Positions 16,287 to 25,662 of a stretch of 36,130 nt of DNA are shown here, in pieces. Below the pieces are notes generated by a model. The model saw nothing but the letters and a program-made list of their open reading frames with translations. It made no database searches and had not been told where the DNA came from. This DNA comes from Planctomycetota bacterium. GTDB lineage: Bacteria > Planctomycetota > UBA1135 > UBA2386. Each line of letters opens with the position of its first letter. Position 1 is the first letter of the stretch. The stretch is from assembly GCA_020425925.1 (NCBI GenBank), contig JAGQRB010000892.1, forward strand, positions 1-36,130. The letters run 5' to 3'. A program made the translations under genes and the position numbers.

Positions 16287-17537
16287 ATGCCCGACCGACC
16301 CCAGAGACACCTGCCGCTCAGCAAGCGCGACGTGGTCGAACTGTGCGCGACCGACGACCGCCTGCCGACCGGAGACCGCGCGGCGTTTCGCGACTTCTGC
16401 CGCATCCTCGCGAGCGTCTTCCACTTCGAGTTCCACGAGCGACTCGAGCGCCTGAAGCGGTGCCATGCGCCGTTCGATCCCGATTCCGACGCCGTGCGCC
16501 TGCCCGAACTCGCGCCGCCCGACCGCGAAAAGGCCGCGATCGGCCTGCGCAGCGGGCTCGAGGAACTGCTGCGAGCAGCCAACTACGACGAGGTGCCGCG
16601 ATCCGCGCTCGCGGACTCGCTGCACGGGGAATCGCTGTTCCGCGTCCGGCTCGCGGTCGATTTCGACGACTTCGAGGAGATCGTGCTGTTCCGCCGCGGC
16701 GCCGAGGAACGCAGCGAGACGATCCGCACGCTGTTCGGACTGCGGCGGCGCGAGGTGCGGTTCGTCAACTTCGCGCGCGTCGTCCTGCTGGCCAGGTTCC
16801 GACCGCCGCAGTACTTCGAGGACCAGGGGCGCCGCGACCTCGGGTTCACCCCGGGCACGACGGTGATCAAGCTGTTCCGCAACATCCCGGCGCAGGATCT
16901 CGAGATGGTGTTCCCGAACACCGCGGTGCGCATGAAGCCGATCGACAAGCTGCTGATCGGCGTGCCCGCCGCGGTCGGCGGTCTGCTGCTGGTCGCGACC
17001 AAGCTGCTCGGCACGCTGATCCTGGTCGGTGCGCTGTTCGCGTTCTGGCTCGGGCTGCGCGACGAGCCGGTTCGGCTCGATCAGACGGCACTCGTCGCGC
17101 TCGCCGCCGGGCTCTTGACGTTCGGAGGTTTCGTGCTGCGCCAGTTCAACCGGTTCAAGTCGCGCAAGATCCGGTTCCTCAAGGCCCTGACCGAGAACCT
17201 CTACTTCAAGACGCTCGACAACAACGCCGGCGTGTTCCACCGGCTCGTCGACGACGCCGAGGAGGAGGAATGCAAGGAGGCGATCCTGGCGTACTGGTTC
17301 CTGCTGACCGCGACGGCACCACTGTCGGCCACGGAACTGGACCGTGAGGTCGAGAGCTGGCTGCGGGACCGGACCGGGATCGACATCGACTTCGAGGTGC
17401 GCGACGCCGCCGGCAAGCTCGAACGCCTCGGACTCGCGGCCCACATCGGCGAGGCGCTGCGGGTACCGTCCCTCACCGCCGCGCGCACCCGACTCGACGA
17501 GATCTGGGACGGCTACTTCCGCTTCGCCCCGGACTGA
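16287..17537 (+). CDS. DUF3754 / TMEM143-family membrane protein
   Basis: 416 residues. The start is ATG 16287 (MPDRPQRHLPLSKRDVV); a TTG two codons upstream is possible. The first 220 residues are soluble (FHFEFHERLERLK, VDFDDFEEIVLFRRG, VVLLARFRPPQYF, IKLFRNIPAQDLEMVFPN). Two hydrophobic segments follow (KLLIGVPAAVGGLLLVATKL through ALFAFWLGL, and LVALAAGLLTFGGFVL). The C-terminal signature is LYFKTLDNNAGVFHRLVDDA, then EEEECKEAILAYWFLL, which is the hallmark of DUF3754 and of eukaryotic TMEM143. Its function is unknown in bacteria; TMEM143 is mitochondrial. The stop is separated by only seven bases from the convergent esterase gene. Confidence 0.92.
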   Translation: MPDRPQRHLPLSKRDVVELCATDDRLPTGDRAAFRDFCRILASVFHFEFHERLERLKRCHAPFDPDSDAVRLPELAPPDREKAAIGLRSGLEELLRAANYDEVPRSALADSLHGESLFRVRLAVDFDDFEEIVLFRRGAEERSETIRTLFGLRRREVRFVNFARVVLLARFRPPQYFEDQGRRDLGFTPGTTVIKLFRNIPAQDLEMVFPNTAVRMKPIDKLLIGVPAAVGGLLLVATKLLGTLILVGALFAFWLGLRDEPVRLDQTALVALAAGLLTFGGFVLRQFNRFKSRKIRFLKALTENLYFKTLDNNAGVFHRLVDDAEEEECKEAILAYWFLLTATAPLSATELDREVESWLRDRTGIDIDFEVRDAAGKLERLGLAAHIGEALRVPSLTAARTRLDEIWDGYFRFAPD

Positions 17538-17544
17538 TGCCGCA

Positions 17545-18735
17545 TCACCAACCCGGCGCCGCGAATCTCCGCCCGAGCAACAGGCAACCCGAGGCCGAGA
17601 AGTGCACGCGATCGGCCTGCAACGGCAGCGCCGCGGTCTCGATGATCTCACAGCGTTCCGTCCGACGCGCCACCGCGACCTGGGCTGATCGCACGACGCT
17701 CACCTCCGGCAACCCGATGCGCAACAGGAACGGCGACACGAGGCCGATCCGGATCATCGGGTCGCCATCGTCGGCGAACTCGCGCGACCGGAGATCGGCG
17801 CGCAGCTGCGCACAGAACAGGTCGAGGTTGTGCTCGTAGGCCGACGCGAGCTCGGGATAGACGCAGTCCGTCTCGCCCTGCATCACGCAGACGAGCCTGA
17901 CCCGCGGCACCAGACCGGTGGCCCGGATCTGCTCGACCGCGTTGCCCAGGCGGGCGAGCAGGATCGGATACAGCTCGTCGCCGCCGACCCCCCACTCGTT
18001 GAGGCGCCCCGGCAGCGGCCCGAGCGACGACGCCGAGACCGTGAACTTGAGCAGCCAGAGCGGGCGGTCACGCGTCGCGACACTCACGCCGACGCCGATC
18101 TCCGGACCGAAGAACGGTCCCGGCAGCAGATGTGAATTGACCCCGGCCGCCAGCGGTTGCCACTCCGCGCCGAGCTGGTTCCAGACCCGCACCATCGGCA
18201 GCGGGCCGCGCCAGCGCGGGTCGAGGTCGGCGACGTCGGCGTAGCCCTCGGCGTTGCTCTGCCCGAGCAGGACGACCACGTCGGCCGGATCGCCGATCCG
18301 CGGCACGACGCGGTCCAGCACGGGCGTCGCCGCGGCACCCGACCCGTCGAACACCACACCCTGCGCGACGAACTCGAGGCCCGGCGCGAAACCCGCGGGG
18401 AGATCGAGTCGAACGAACGCGACACCGTCGGCGTCGACCGCGACCAGTTCGCTCTGCCACGCCACGACGATGCCGAGCTCGACCCCACCCTCGAACCGCG
18501 TCGCGCCGCGCCCGAGGCCGAGGCAGAGCACGAAGCCGACGGTCCCCGGTTTGCCCGCGACCCGGGCCTCGAGACCATCGGGCAGGACGGCGAGTTCGAG
18601 CACGGGTTCGGGAACCGCCCAGACGGCGGCGCTCAGCAACAGGGCAGACAGGCTCAACGCAACCTCGCGATCGGTCGGGAAGTGAAGCAGGGACGCCTCG
18701 ACTATTCCGTGAGATCGGCGGGGTAACGCGGCCAA
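17545..18735 (-). CDS. Secreted sialate O-acetylesterase-like (SASA/CE6-type) esterase with N-terminal beta module
   Basis: 396 residues from ATG 18735; a TTG start about 28 codons later (LSLSALLLSAAVWA) would give a cleaner signal peptide, so the start is uncertain. Residues 45-145 form a beta-rich module (FVLCLGLGRGATRF, LVAVDADGVAFVRLDLPAGF, GLEFVAQGVVFDG) that resembles modules at the C-termini of other secreted proteins here. The SGNH-type catalytic domain follows: VVVLLGQSNAEGYADV (nucleophile Ser in G-Q-S-N), VCVMQGETDCVYPE and DRVHFSASGCLLLGRR (Asp/His). Such enzymes remove acetyl groups from sugars. It begins 17 bases after the sulfatase stop, the last gene of the run. Confidence 0.88.
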   Translation of the reverse strand: MAALPRRSHGIVEASLLHFPTDREVALSLSALLLSAAVWAVPEPVLELAVLPDGLEARVAGKPGTVGFVLCLGLGRGATRFEGGVELGIVVAWQSELVAVDADGVAFVRLDLPAGFAPGLEFVAQGVVFDGSGAAATPVLDRVVPRIGDPADVVVLLGQSNAEGYADVADLDPRWRGPLPMVRVWNQLGAEWQPLAAGVNSHLLPGPFFGPEIGVGVSVATRDRPLWLLKFTVSASSLGPLPGRLNEWGVGGDELYPILLARLGNAVEQIRATGLVPRVRLVCVMQGETDCVYPELASAYEHNLDLFCAQLRADLRSREFADDGDPMIRIGLVSPFLLRIGLPEVSVVRSAQVAVARRTERCEIIETAALPLQADRVHFSASGCLLLGRRFAAPGW

Positions 18736-18752
18736 CGCCGACTTGCCCCGCG

Positions 18753-20216
18753 CTACTCGCGCTTCTTGCCGCGATCGGCGCGCCAGGCGCTGCCGCCGTA
18801 GTAGGGATAGCGATCGAACGCCTCCGCGCCGCCGATGACGCGCGGGTCACCGGTCGCCGTCAGCTCCGTCGCGAGCCGCTCCTGCAATGCCGCGAGCGTC
18901 GCCGCGTGCTCCGGTGCATCCGCGAGATTGTGGAGCTGGTCGGGGTCGGCCCGCATGTCGTAGAGCTCGTGCTCCGGCCGCTTGCCGAAGCAGAGCGCGA
19001 AGGCGCGCTGCACGCCGGGCTCGGACCGATGCTCGACGATGTAGGACTTGGTGATGCCGACGCCGAGGCTGCGGGCCGGATCGGTGTCGCCGTAGATCGG
19101 CGGGTCCCCGACCGGCCAGCGTTCGGGTGCGAAGTTGTGGATGTAGGCCCAGTCCGCGGTGCGGATGCCGCGCGACGGGTAGCCGGAGTGGTCGGGTCGG
19201 CACGGCACGTGCCGCTCCTTGCCGAAGATCACCGCGTCGTGGCTGTCCGTGATCTGTCCGCTGCGCTCGGCCTCGAGGATCGGCAGCAGCGAGCGACCGT
19301 TCATCTCCGCCGGCGCGTCGACCCCGGCGAGCGCGAGGAACGTCGGCGCGAGATCGACGAGCGACACGAAGTCCTCGACCGTCCTGCCGCCGCGGACGCG
19401 CTGCCCCCATCGGATCGCGAGCGGGACACGCACACCCATGTCGTAGAGGTTGCTCTTGCAGCGCGGGAACGGCATGCCGTGGTCGCCGGTGACGACGACG
19501 ATCGTGTCCTCGAGTTCACCGCGACGCTCGAGCAGGGCGATCGCGTCGGCGACATCGCGGTCGAAGCGCTGGACCTCGAAGTAATAGTCCGCGATGTCCG
19601 AGCGGATCGTCTCGACGTCGGGGTAGAAGCCGGGCACCTTCACCGCGTCGACGTCGATGCCCGACTGGCGGCCGGAGCCGAGCTCGTAGTCGCGATGCGG
19701 ATCGCTGGCACCGAGCCAGAAGCAGAACGGCGCGTCGTCGGGCCTCGCCGCCAGGAACGCCTCGAAGCCGCCCGGGAACGCCTTGCCCACCGGATGCGAA
19801 TCGGTGTAGCCGCCGACCGCGAGGCGACCCGGGCCCCAGCTCTTGCGCCAGTGGCCGACGTGGTAGCCGGCCTTCTGGAGCAGCAGCGGATAGACCGGAA
19901 CGGCGACGTCGAGCGACGACCAGAGGTTCGCACCCGGACCGAGACGCCAGTGGTACTGACCCGTGAGGATCGCGTTCCGACTCGGCGTGCAAGACGGGCT
20001 CGCGACGTAGGCGTGCTCGAACAGCACACCCTCGCGCGCCACCCGGTCGAACGCCGGCGTCTGCACGACAGCGTCACCGTAGGCACCGGCATGGGGCCAG
20101 CCCCAGTCATCCGCGATGCAGAACAGGATGTTCGGCACGCGCTGCTGCGCGTTCGCGAACGCCGCGAGCACGACGATCGCGAGCACTGCCCATGGCCACC
20201 GCACCGCAGCGCTCAC
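18753..20216 (-). CDS. Secreted type I sulfatase, heparan N-sulfatase (SGSH)-like
   Basis: 487 residues from GTG 20216, whose GTGA overlaps the stop of the upstream amidase gene by four bases. The longer open frame upstream is Arg-rich antisense-like sequence. A signal peptide (VSAAVRWPWAVLAIVVLAAFANA) precedes the alkaline-phosphatase-like fold: PNILFCIADDWGWPHAGAYG (metal Asp pair), then SPSCTPSRNAILTGQ, where Cys76 in C-x-P-S-R is the residue converted to formylglycine. VVVTGDHGMPFPRCKSNLYDMG supplies further metal ligands, with the substrate lysine. HELYDMRADPDQLHNLAD is the typical C-terminal sulfatase segment. It probably desulfates a glycan outside the cytoplasm, next to an acetylesterase and a glycosylasparaginase-like protein. 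Maturation needs an FGE or anSME, which I do not see in the window. Confidence 0.94.
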   Translation of the reverse strand: MSAAVRWPWAVLAIVVLAAFANAQQRVPNILFCIADDWGWPHAGAYGDAVVQTPAFDRVAREGVLFEHAYVASPSCTPSRNAILTGQYHWRLGPGANLWSSLDVAVPVYPLLLQKAGYHVGHWRKSWGPGRLAVGGYTDSHPVGKAFPGGFEAFLAARPDDAPFCFWLGASDPHRDYELGSGRQSGIDVDAVKVPGFYPDVETIRSDIADYYFEVQRFDRDVADAIALLERRGELEDTIVVVTGDHGMPFPRCKSNLYDMGVRVPLAIRWGQRVRGGRTVEDFVSLVDLAPTFLALAGVDAPAEMNGRSLLPILEAERSGQITDSHDAVIFGKERHVPCRPDHSGYPSRGIRTADWAYIHNFAPERWPVGDPPIYGDTDPARSLGVGITKSYIVEHRSEPGVQRAFALCFGKRPEHELYDMRADPDQLHNLADAPEHAATLAALQERLATELTATGDPRVIGGAEAFDRYPYYGGSAWRADRGKKRE

Positions 20217-21163
20217 TGCAGGCTCCTCGGCACGACGCGCTCGACGTGCAGCAGCTCGGCGTCGGCACCGGTCGCGACCGCGAACGGGAACCGCTGGCTC
20301 GATGCTGCAGCACCGTAGCGACCGAGTTTGTCGAGCGCGATGAAACAGATGTCGAGGTCGTAGCCGCGGGGATCGAGCCGCGCGATGCGGTGCACGACCT
20401 CCTCGCATGCGGTCTGCGGCGGCATGCCCTGCCGCATGAACTCGACGACCAGGAACGTGCCACAGTAGCGCATGACGTTCTCGCCCAGACCGGTCGCACC
20501 CGCGGCGCCGACCTCGTCGTCGACGTAGAGACCGGAGCCGAGGATCGGCGAATCGCCGACGCGCCCCGGCAGCTTGCCGCCGGCGCCGCTGGTCGAGCAG
20601 CCGCCGGCGACGTGACCGGCGGCGTCGAGCACGAGCAGCGCGATGGTGTCATGGCCGGCACGATCGACGTCGGCGTCGCGGTGGCCCTCGACCCAGGCGC
20701 GCTTCTCGGCATCGAGGTCGCCGATGTCGACCGCTTCGACGCCGTGCTCGACCGCGAACCAACGCGCACCCTCGCCGGCCAGCATGACGTGGCGGCTGCG
20801 CTCCATGACCTGCCGCGCCGCCGTGATCGGGTGCGGGATGCCCTCGAGCGCGGCAACCGAGCCGGCACGATGGCCCGGTCCATCCATGATGCAGGCGTCG
20901 AGCTGCGGATAGCCCGCGGCGTTCGGGCGACCGCCGAGACCGACCGAACCGTCCGAACTACGGCGCTCGATCTCGCGGATGCCGGCCTCGACCGCGTCGA
21001 GCCGCGAACCGCCGCCGGCGAACTCGGAAATCGCTTGTTCGGTCGCGAAGCGCCCGAACGGCCAGGTCGCGATCGCGAGCGGCCCCGGCCGCGGCGCCGG
21101 TCCGTTGGCGCACGCGGTCAGGATCAGCAGGAGCGGGAACGAGACGAGCGAGGGCCGACCCAT
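20213..21163 (-). CDS. N4-(beta-N-acetylglucosaminyl)-L-asparaginase-like lipoprotein (Ntn hydrolase)
   Basis: 316 residues from ATG 21163 (MGRPSLVSFPLLLILTACAN), with a lipobox L-T-A-C, so the mature protein is probably a lipoprotein. Glycosylasparaginase features are present: RLDAVEAGIREIE, SVGLGGRPNAAGYPQLDACIMDG, VAALEGIPHPITAARQVME and AGHDTIALLVLDAAG. In the last, Thr173 after Asp is the expected autocleavage site and nucleophile. STSGAGGKLPGRVGDSPILG is the substrate-binding segment with the Arg and Asp. The family cleaves the Asn-GlcNAc bond of N-glycoproteins or related amides after self-processing. The gene lies 32 bases behind the AttH-like gene and overlaps the sulfatase gene by four bases. 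Confidence 0.93.
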   Translation of the reverse strand: MGRPSLVSFPLLLILTACANGPAPRPGPLAIATWPFGRFATEQAISEFAGGGSRLDAVEAGIREIERRSSDGSVGLGGRPNAAGYPQLDACIMDGPGHRAGSVAALEGIPHPITAARQVMERSRHVMLAGEGARWFAVEHGVEAVDIGDLDAEKRAWVEGHRDADVDRAGHDTIALLVLDAAGHVAGGCSTSGAGGKLPGRVGDSPILGSGLYVDDEVGAAGATGLGENVMRYCGTFLVVEFMRQGMPPQTACEEVVHRIARLDPRGYDLDICFIALDKLGRYGAAASSQRFPFAVATGADAELLHVERVVPRSLQ

Positions 21164-21195
21164 GCCGACGCAGCTTACCGACCCCGGCCCCGACC

Positions 21196-22371
21196 TCATC
21201 GTCCGACGGCGTAGCCGGTCATCTCCAGATAGCCGCGACCTCCGACCGGTCGCCCGGAACGCGTTCCGCGCACCGCGACCGCGCCCTCCCAGTAGCGCAC
21301 CAGGGTGTGGAGCTCCTGATCCGGCAGCAGCGGCGTGATCTCGAGATCGAGCGCCGGTGTATCGCCGACGAGCCGCCACGCTGCGGGATACTCCGCCAGC
21401 CCGTCGGGCGCACGCCAGCGCCCGCGCGGCTCGGCCCGCAGCGCGCTCGCGGCGAGCGGCGTGGCGACGCCGTCGGCGTCGACCAGGGTGCCGCGGCTCC
21501 AGACGTCGCTGCCGCCGTCGCGCCGCCGCAGCGAATACCACATCAGGTCCGAGCCGTCGTCGAGCTGCAGTGCGAACCAGTCCCAACCCGACTGGTCCGG
21601 CGCGAGCGCGGCAGTCATCCACTCGCGATCCAGCCACGCCAGTCCGCGGACCCGGTGTGTCCGACCCGCGACCGTGAGCTCGCCGGCGATCGGCAGTCGC
21701 GTCATCGAGTAATAGATCGAGGCGTTGCCCGGTATCGCGTTCTTGCGGCTCAGACCGCGATCGCCGTTCGGCACCGGCGGCTTGCCGGATGCGACCCGCA
21801 GCGTGAACCGGAAGGCGCGATCACCGGCGGCGATGTCGAGCGGCAGCAGCCCGTCGCCGCCCGCGGCCGCGGCTGCGGACCAATCCACACACCGGATCCG
21901 GAACGGCTGCGCCGCGCCGCCCTCGACACCTGCAAGGCCGGCCGCCTCGCGCGCGACCCGCTGCGCGCAATGGAACCGCCGCCCGTCGATGTCGGTGACC
22001 GCGGCGTGCGCCAGGATGACCTCCCGGGTCGCGAGTTCGGACACTCGCACCGGCGTGTCCGGCACGGGCGGCGCGAGCGCCTGGCGGAAAAACACCAGTT
22101 CGACCCCGAAGCGGTGGCCGTCGTCGCCGTCGAGGTTGGCGGTCACGTACCACCACTCGGTGCGGTAGTCGCGATGCGGACCGTGATCGGCGGGGAAACG
22201 CAGGTCCGGCGGCGCGAGCGCGCGCGCAAAGCCCGCCGTGTCGCCGCCGCCGCCGAGCGCGTCGGCGAGACCGAGACCGGACGCAGCCGCCGGCGTGGGA
22301 CCCGACGGCGTGCGATCGCAACCGGTGGTGAGCGCGAGCAGCGCGCCAGAGATCAACCGCCCGAGCTTCAT
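21196..22371 (-). CDS. AttH/CrtC-type lipocalin-like lipoprotein
   Basis: 391 residues. The N-terminus MKLGRLISGALLALTTGCDR has a lipobox-like Cys18. The body matches the AttH/hydroxyneurosporene-synthase (CrtC) fold: LRFPADHGPHRDYRTEWWYVTANLDG near the N-terminus, FGVELVFFRQAL, ILAHAAVTDIDGRRF, YYSMTRLPIAGELTVAG, VRGLAWLDREWM, GWDWFALQLDDGSDLMWYSLRR and RGYLEMTGYA. In attEFGH-type loci such a protein is encoded with an ABC ATPase and FtsX permeases, exactly as here, where it starts one base after the permease stop. I infer it is the extracytoplasmic partner of the transporter; CrtC-like hydratase activity is less likely in this context. Confidence 0.9.
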   Translation of the reverse strand: MKLGRLISGALLALTTGCDRTPSGPTPAAASGLGLADALGGGGDTAGFARALAPPDLRFPADHGPHRDYRTEWWYVTANLDGDDGHRFGVELVFFRQALAPPVPDTPVRVSELATREVILAHAAVTDIDGRRFHCAQRVAREAAGLAGVEGGAAQPFRIRCVDWSAAAAAGGDGLLPLDIAAGDRAFRFTLRVASGKPPVPNGDRGLSRKNAIPGNASIYYSMTRLPIAGELTVAGRTHRVRGLAWLDREWMTAALAPDQSGWDWFALQLDDGSDLMWYSLRRRDGGSDVWSRGTLVDADGVATPLAASALRAEPRGRWRAPDGLAEYPAAWRLVGDTPALDLEITPLLPDQELHTLVRYWEGAVAVRGTRSGRPVGGRGYLEMTGYAVGR

Positions 22372-22372
22372 C

Positions 22373-24937
22373 TCATGCCTCCCTCAGCGCCGTCGCCGGG
22401 CGCATGCGGGCGAAGCGCCGGGCCGGCGCGATCCCGGCGAGCACCGCCGCCGCGACCGCGAGCACTGCGGCCTCGACGACCGCGCGCCACGGCACCGCGA
22501 CGTCGACGAGCGTCCAGCCGAAGGACACCCGGTTGATCACGTTCGCGAGCACGTGGCCGACGACGATGCCGAGCGGCAGCGCGAGGATCGCGACGACGAG
22601 CCCGAGCAGCAGCGTCTGGCCGATCACGACCACCGCGATGCGCGACGGCGCCGCACCGAGGCAGCGCAGCAGTCCGATCTCGCGGCCGCGCTCGAGCTGC
22701 AGCGCGGCGAACGCCGAGTAGATGCCGAAGAACGCCACGATCAGACAGAGCAGGCGCATCACCCCGGTGATCGCGAACGTCCGATCGAAGATCGCGAGCG
22801 AGGTCACGCGCAGATCGCGCTGCGAGCGCACGAACACGCCCTGCTCGGCGGCGTCCGCGGCGACGCGCCGCAGGCGTTCCGCCAGCGCATCGGCGTCCTG
22901 GCCCGGCGCGGCCTCGAGACCGAGCGCGGTGATGCCGGCACGGGAGTGCGAGCGCATCCACGTCTCGTCGACGAGCACCTCGCCGCGTTCCTTCGAGTAG
23001 TCACGGTAGATCGCGGTGATCGTGAGGCTCGCCGGCCCCGTGCCGGTCAGGACCCGCAGCCGATCGCCGACCGCGAGCTGCCAGCGGAACGCGAGCGGCT
23101 CGGACACCCAGGCGCTGTCGGACTCGACGCCCAGACCGAGCGTGCCGCGCTCACCCGCGAGCAACGGCCAGGCGCGACGGAAACGCCGCGTCGCCGCCAT
23201 ACCGACGAACTCGATCTCGCCGCTGCCGCCCGCACTCTCGAGCTCGAGCACGCCGCGGCGGTAGGTCGTACACGCCGCGACCCCCGGCGCCTGCGCGAGC
23301 GCCGTGACGATCGCCGGCTCGATCACCTGACCGCCCTCGCCGACCCCGCCGGGCACCGAGACGTAGACGTCGCCCGGCAGCACCTGATCGAGCCAGCCGC
23401 CGACGCTGTCGCGGAAGCTCGCGACCAACACGGCCATGCCGATCGTGGTCGACACCGCGAGCACCATCGCCGCGACCGGCAGCGCGAGATGGCCGCGCGC
23501 CGCGGCGGTGCTGCGCACGACGTAGCGCGCGAACGGGCCGAGACCGGCGACCATCGCGCCGGCACCGCGCAGCAGCAGCTGCATCGCGTCGGGCGTCAGC
23601 GCGACGGCGGCAATCAGGATACCGAGCATGCCGAGGTAGCCTTGCAGCAGGCGGTCCCCGACGGTCGCGAGCAGCGTGCCGCCCACCAGCGCCGGCGGCA
23701 GGCTCCACCACCAACGCCAGCCGGTCGAGGCGTGCCCGGCCGACGCCGCGGTCACCAGCACCTCGCGCGGCGACACCCGTGCGGCCGCGCGAGCCGGGCC
23801 GAGGGCGGCGACGACCGTGACCACGACGCCGAGCAGCGCGGCGAACGCGATCTCCCAGGGGTCGATCTCGAGCGCCGGTTCGGCGAACGTCGCGTAGTGG
23901 TCGTTCAGCGTCCGCACCAGCGGCGACAGCATCAGCTGGGCCCCGACGACGCCGAGCGCGATGCCGACGATACTGCCCGCGACGCCGAGCACGAACGCCT
24001 CGGCCGCGACGACGAGACCGAGCGCGCGTCCCTCGGTGCCGAGTGCTCGCAGCACGCCGAAACCGCCGCGCCGCGCGACGACCGAGAGCCGCATCGTCTC
24101 GTGCACCAGGAACGCGCCGACCAGCAACGACAGCAGGCTCAAGGCCGTGACGTTGATCCGGAAACCGCGCGTGAGCTGCTGCAGTCCGCGTCCCTCGGCC
24201 GCGGCGAGCTCGAGGCGCGCACCCGGTCCGCCGACCTCGCGCGCGATCCGCGCGGCGTCGTCGACCGTCATACCGGCCGGCAGCTCGTCGGCCACCAGCC
24301 GCAGATCGAGCCGATCGACGCGGTCGGGCGCGCGGGTCCACTCCTGCGCCGTCGCGATGTCGACGATCAGCGTGTCCGCCAGCCCGGCGGCGACCTGTGC
24401 CGGCGCCGTCAGCACACCGATGCAGCGCGCGCCGACCGGCCGGGCGCCGATCGTGAGCGCGAGCTCGCCCCCGACCGCGAGGCCGAGGCGATCGAGCAGG
24501 CTGCGGGTAGCGACGAAGCTCCCGGGCTCGGCGGTCAGCCGCCCAACCGGTAGCTCGGCTGCGCGCGGCCCCGCCCACGGTCGCAGCTCCGGATCGCCGA
24601 ACGGATCGACCCCGAGGACGCGCAGCACGGTGCGCTCGGCTCGATCAGGAACGCGCGCGATGGCCTGCACGGTCGGCGCGACGCCGCGACCGCCGAAGCG
24701 CGCGCGCAGCTCGGTGTAGACCCGGACCGGCAGGCCGTCGTCGCCGGCCGTCAGGAAGTGCGTCGCGGTGCCGGCCACCGCCCGCACCGCGCGGTCGAAC
24801 GCGCGCTCGGCGGTGGCCTGGCTCAGCCGGGTCGCCGCCAGCAGCGCGACCCCGAACGCGATGCCGAGCAACGTCAGCGCGGTCTGCAGCGGATGCCGGC
24901 GATGGTGACGCAGCCCCTGGCGCAGCAGCAGTCTCAA
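22373..24937 (-). CDS. ABC transporter permease with two FtsX/MacB-like halves
   Basis: 854 residues from TTG 24937, whose TTGA overlaps the ATPase stop by four bases. Upstream sequence in this frame is Arg-rich antisense of the ATPase gene, so the longer frame is rejected. The N-terminal helix LQTALTLLGIAFGVALLAA precedes a large periplasmic part. The first FtsX domain follows (LLSLLVGAFLVHETMRLSVV, GGFGVLRALGTEGRALGLVV). A second unit has its own outer domain and ends with MRLLCLIVAFFGIYSAFAAL, ERGREIGLLRCLGAAPSR and LLLGLVVAILALPLGIVVGH. A fused pair of permeases is known in AttF/G- and YbbP-like systems. It should work with the adjacent ATPase and AttH-like lipoprotein, moving or extracting a lipid-linked or envelope substrate. 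Confidence 0.92.
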   Translation of the reverse strand: MRLLLRQGLRHHRRHPLQTALTLLGIAFGVALLAATRLSQATAERAFDRAVRAVAGTATHFLTAGDDGLPVRVYTELRARFGGRGVAPTVQAIARVPDRAERTVLRVLGVDPFGDPELRPWAGPRAAELPVGRLTAEPGSFVATRSLLDRLGLAVGGELALTIGARPVGARCIGVLTAPAQVAAGLADTLIVDIATAQEWTRAPDRVDRLDLRLVADELPAGMTVDDAARIAREVGGPGARLELAAAEGRGLQQLTRGFRINVTALSLLSLLVGAFLVHETMRLSVVARRGGFGVLRALGTEGRALGLVVAAEAFVLGVAGSIVGIALGVVGAQLMLSPLVRTLNDHYATFAEPALEIDPWEIAFAALLGVVVTVVAALGPARAAARVSPREVLVTAASAGHASTGWRWWWSLPPALVGGTLLATVGDRLLQGYLGMLGILIAAVALTPDAMQLLLRGAGAMVAGLGPFARYVVRSTAAARGHLALPVAAMVLAVSTTIGMAVLVASFRDSVGGWLDQVLPGDVYVSVPGGVGEGGQVIEPAIVTALAQAPGVAACTTYRRGVLELESAGGSGEIEFVGMAATRRFRRAWPLLAGERGTLGLGVESDSAWVSEPLAFRWQLAVGDRLRVLTGTGPASLTITAIYRDYSKERGEVLVDETWMRSHSRAGITALGLEAAPGQDADALAERLRRVAADAAEQGVFVRSQRDLRVTSLAIFDRTFAITGVMRLLCLIVAFFGIYSAFAALQLERGREIGLLRCLGAAPSRIAVVVIGQTLLLGLVVAILALPLGIVVGHVLANVINRVSFGWTLVDVAVPWRAVVEAAVLAVAAAVLAGIAPARRFARMRPATALREA

Positions 24938-25638
24938 GCGCGGACCTCGGCGCCGCGGGAATCCAGCGCGCCGCCGTCGAGCCACAGCACGCGGTCGCAG
25001 ATCGCCGCCGCCCGCTGGCTGTGGGTGACGAGGATCACCGCGCAGCCCTGCTCGCGCCGCAGCCGTTCGACGAGTGCGAGCACCGTCGCTGCCGCGACGT
25101 CGTCGAGGTTGCCGGTCGGCTCGTCGCAGAGCAGCAGCGCCGGCCGCGACGCCAGCGCGCGCGCGACCGCGACGCGCTGCTGCTCGCCACCCGACAGCAC
25201 CTCGGGCCACGAACCGGCGCGATCCGCGAGGCCGACGAGCCCGAGCACCTCGGCGGCGCGATCCATCGCGGCACGCAGTGCGATGCCGCCGAGCTCGAGC
25301 GGTAGCGCGACGTTCTCGGCGACGGTCAGGGTCGGCAACAGATGGAACGACTGGAAAACGAAGCCGAGGTGCCGCGTGCGCAGCTCCGCCCGGGCCCGCT
25401 CGTCGGCGTTGCGGACGTCGAGGCCGACGGTCGTGATGTCACCGCCGTCGGCGTCGTCGATGCCGGCGATCAGGTTGAGCAGGGTCGACTTGCCCGAGCC
25501 GCTGCGGCCGAGCACGGCGACGGCCTCGCCGCGCGCCACTTCGAGATCGACGGCGCGCAGCACCGTGCGTTCGGCGCCGCCCTCGCGCACCGCCTTGTGG
25601 ACCGCGCGCAGACTGACGATCGGATCGACGGCGGCCAA
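24934..25638 (-). CDS. ABC transporter ATPase, LolD/MacB/AttE type
   Basis: 234 residues. Walker A is LGRSGSGKSTLLNLIAG (about 43-59), the Q loop is LGFVFQSFHLLPTLTVAENV, the signature is LSGGEQQRVAVARALA, Walker B is ALLLCDEPTGNLD, and the H loop is VILVTHSQRAA. The F-Q-S-F-H-L-L-P and P-T-G-N-L-D strings are typical of the o228/LolD-MacB subfamily that pairs with FtsX-type permeases in mechanotransmission systems. The start MAAVDPIVSL follows the upstream secreted-protein gene by 24 bases, so transcription may come from there. It overlaps the permease by four bases. Confidence 0.96.
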   Translation of the reverse strand: MAAVDPIVSLRAVHKAVREGGAERTVLRAVDLEVARGEAVAVLGRSGSGKSTLLNLIAGIDDADGGDITTVGLDVRNADERARAELRTRHLGFVFQSFHLLPTLTVAENVALPLELGGIALRAAMDRAAEVLGLVGLADRAGSWPEVLSGGEQQRVAVARALASRPALLLCDEPTGNLDDVAAATVLALVERLRREQGCAVILVTHSQRAAAICDRVLWLDGGALDSRGAEVRA

Positions 25639-25662
25639 CGGAGCGACGGCTCGGGGTGCGAA

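Noticed and set aside
16212-17651. 479-codon minus-strand frame
   Set aside because: It is antisense to the DUF3754 gene, rich in Glu/Arg/Gln, and has no domain; the plus strand encodes an unmistakable family signature.
22238-24553. 771-codon plus-strand frame rich in Arg, Asp and His
   Set aside because: It is antisense to the FtsX-type permease; the composition is the reverse-complement image of a Leu/Ala/Val-rich membrane protein.
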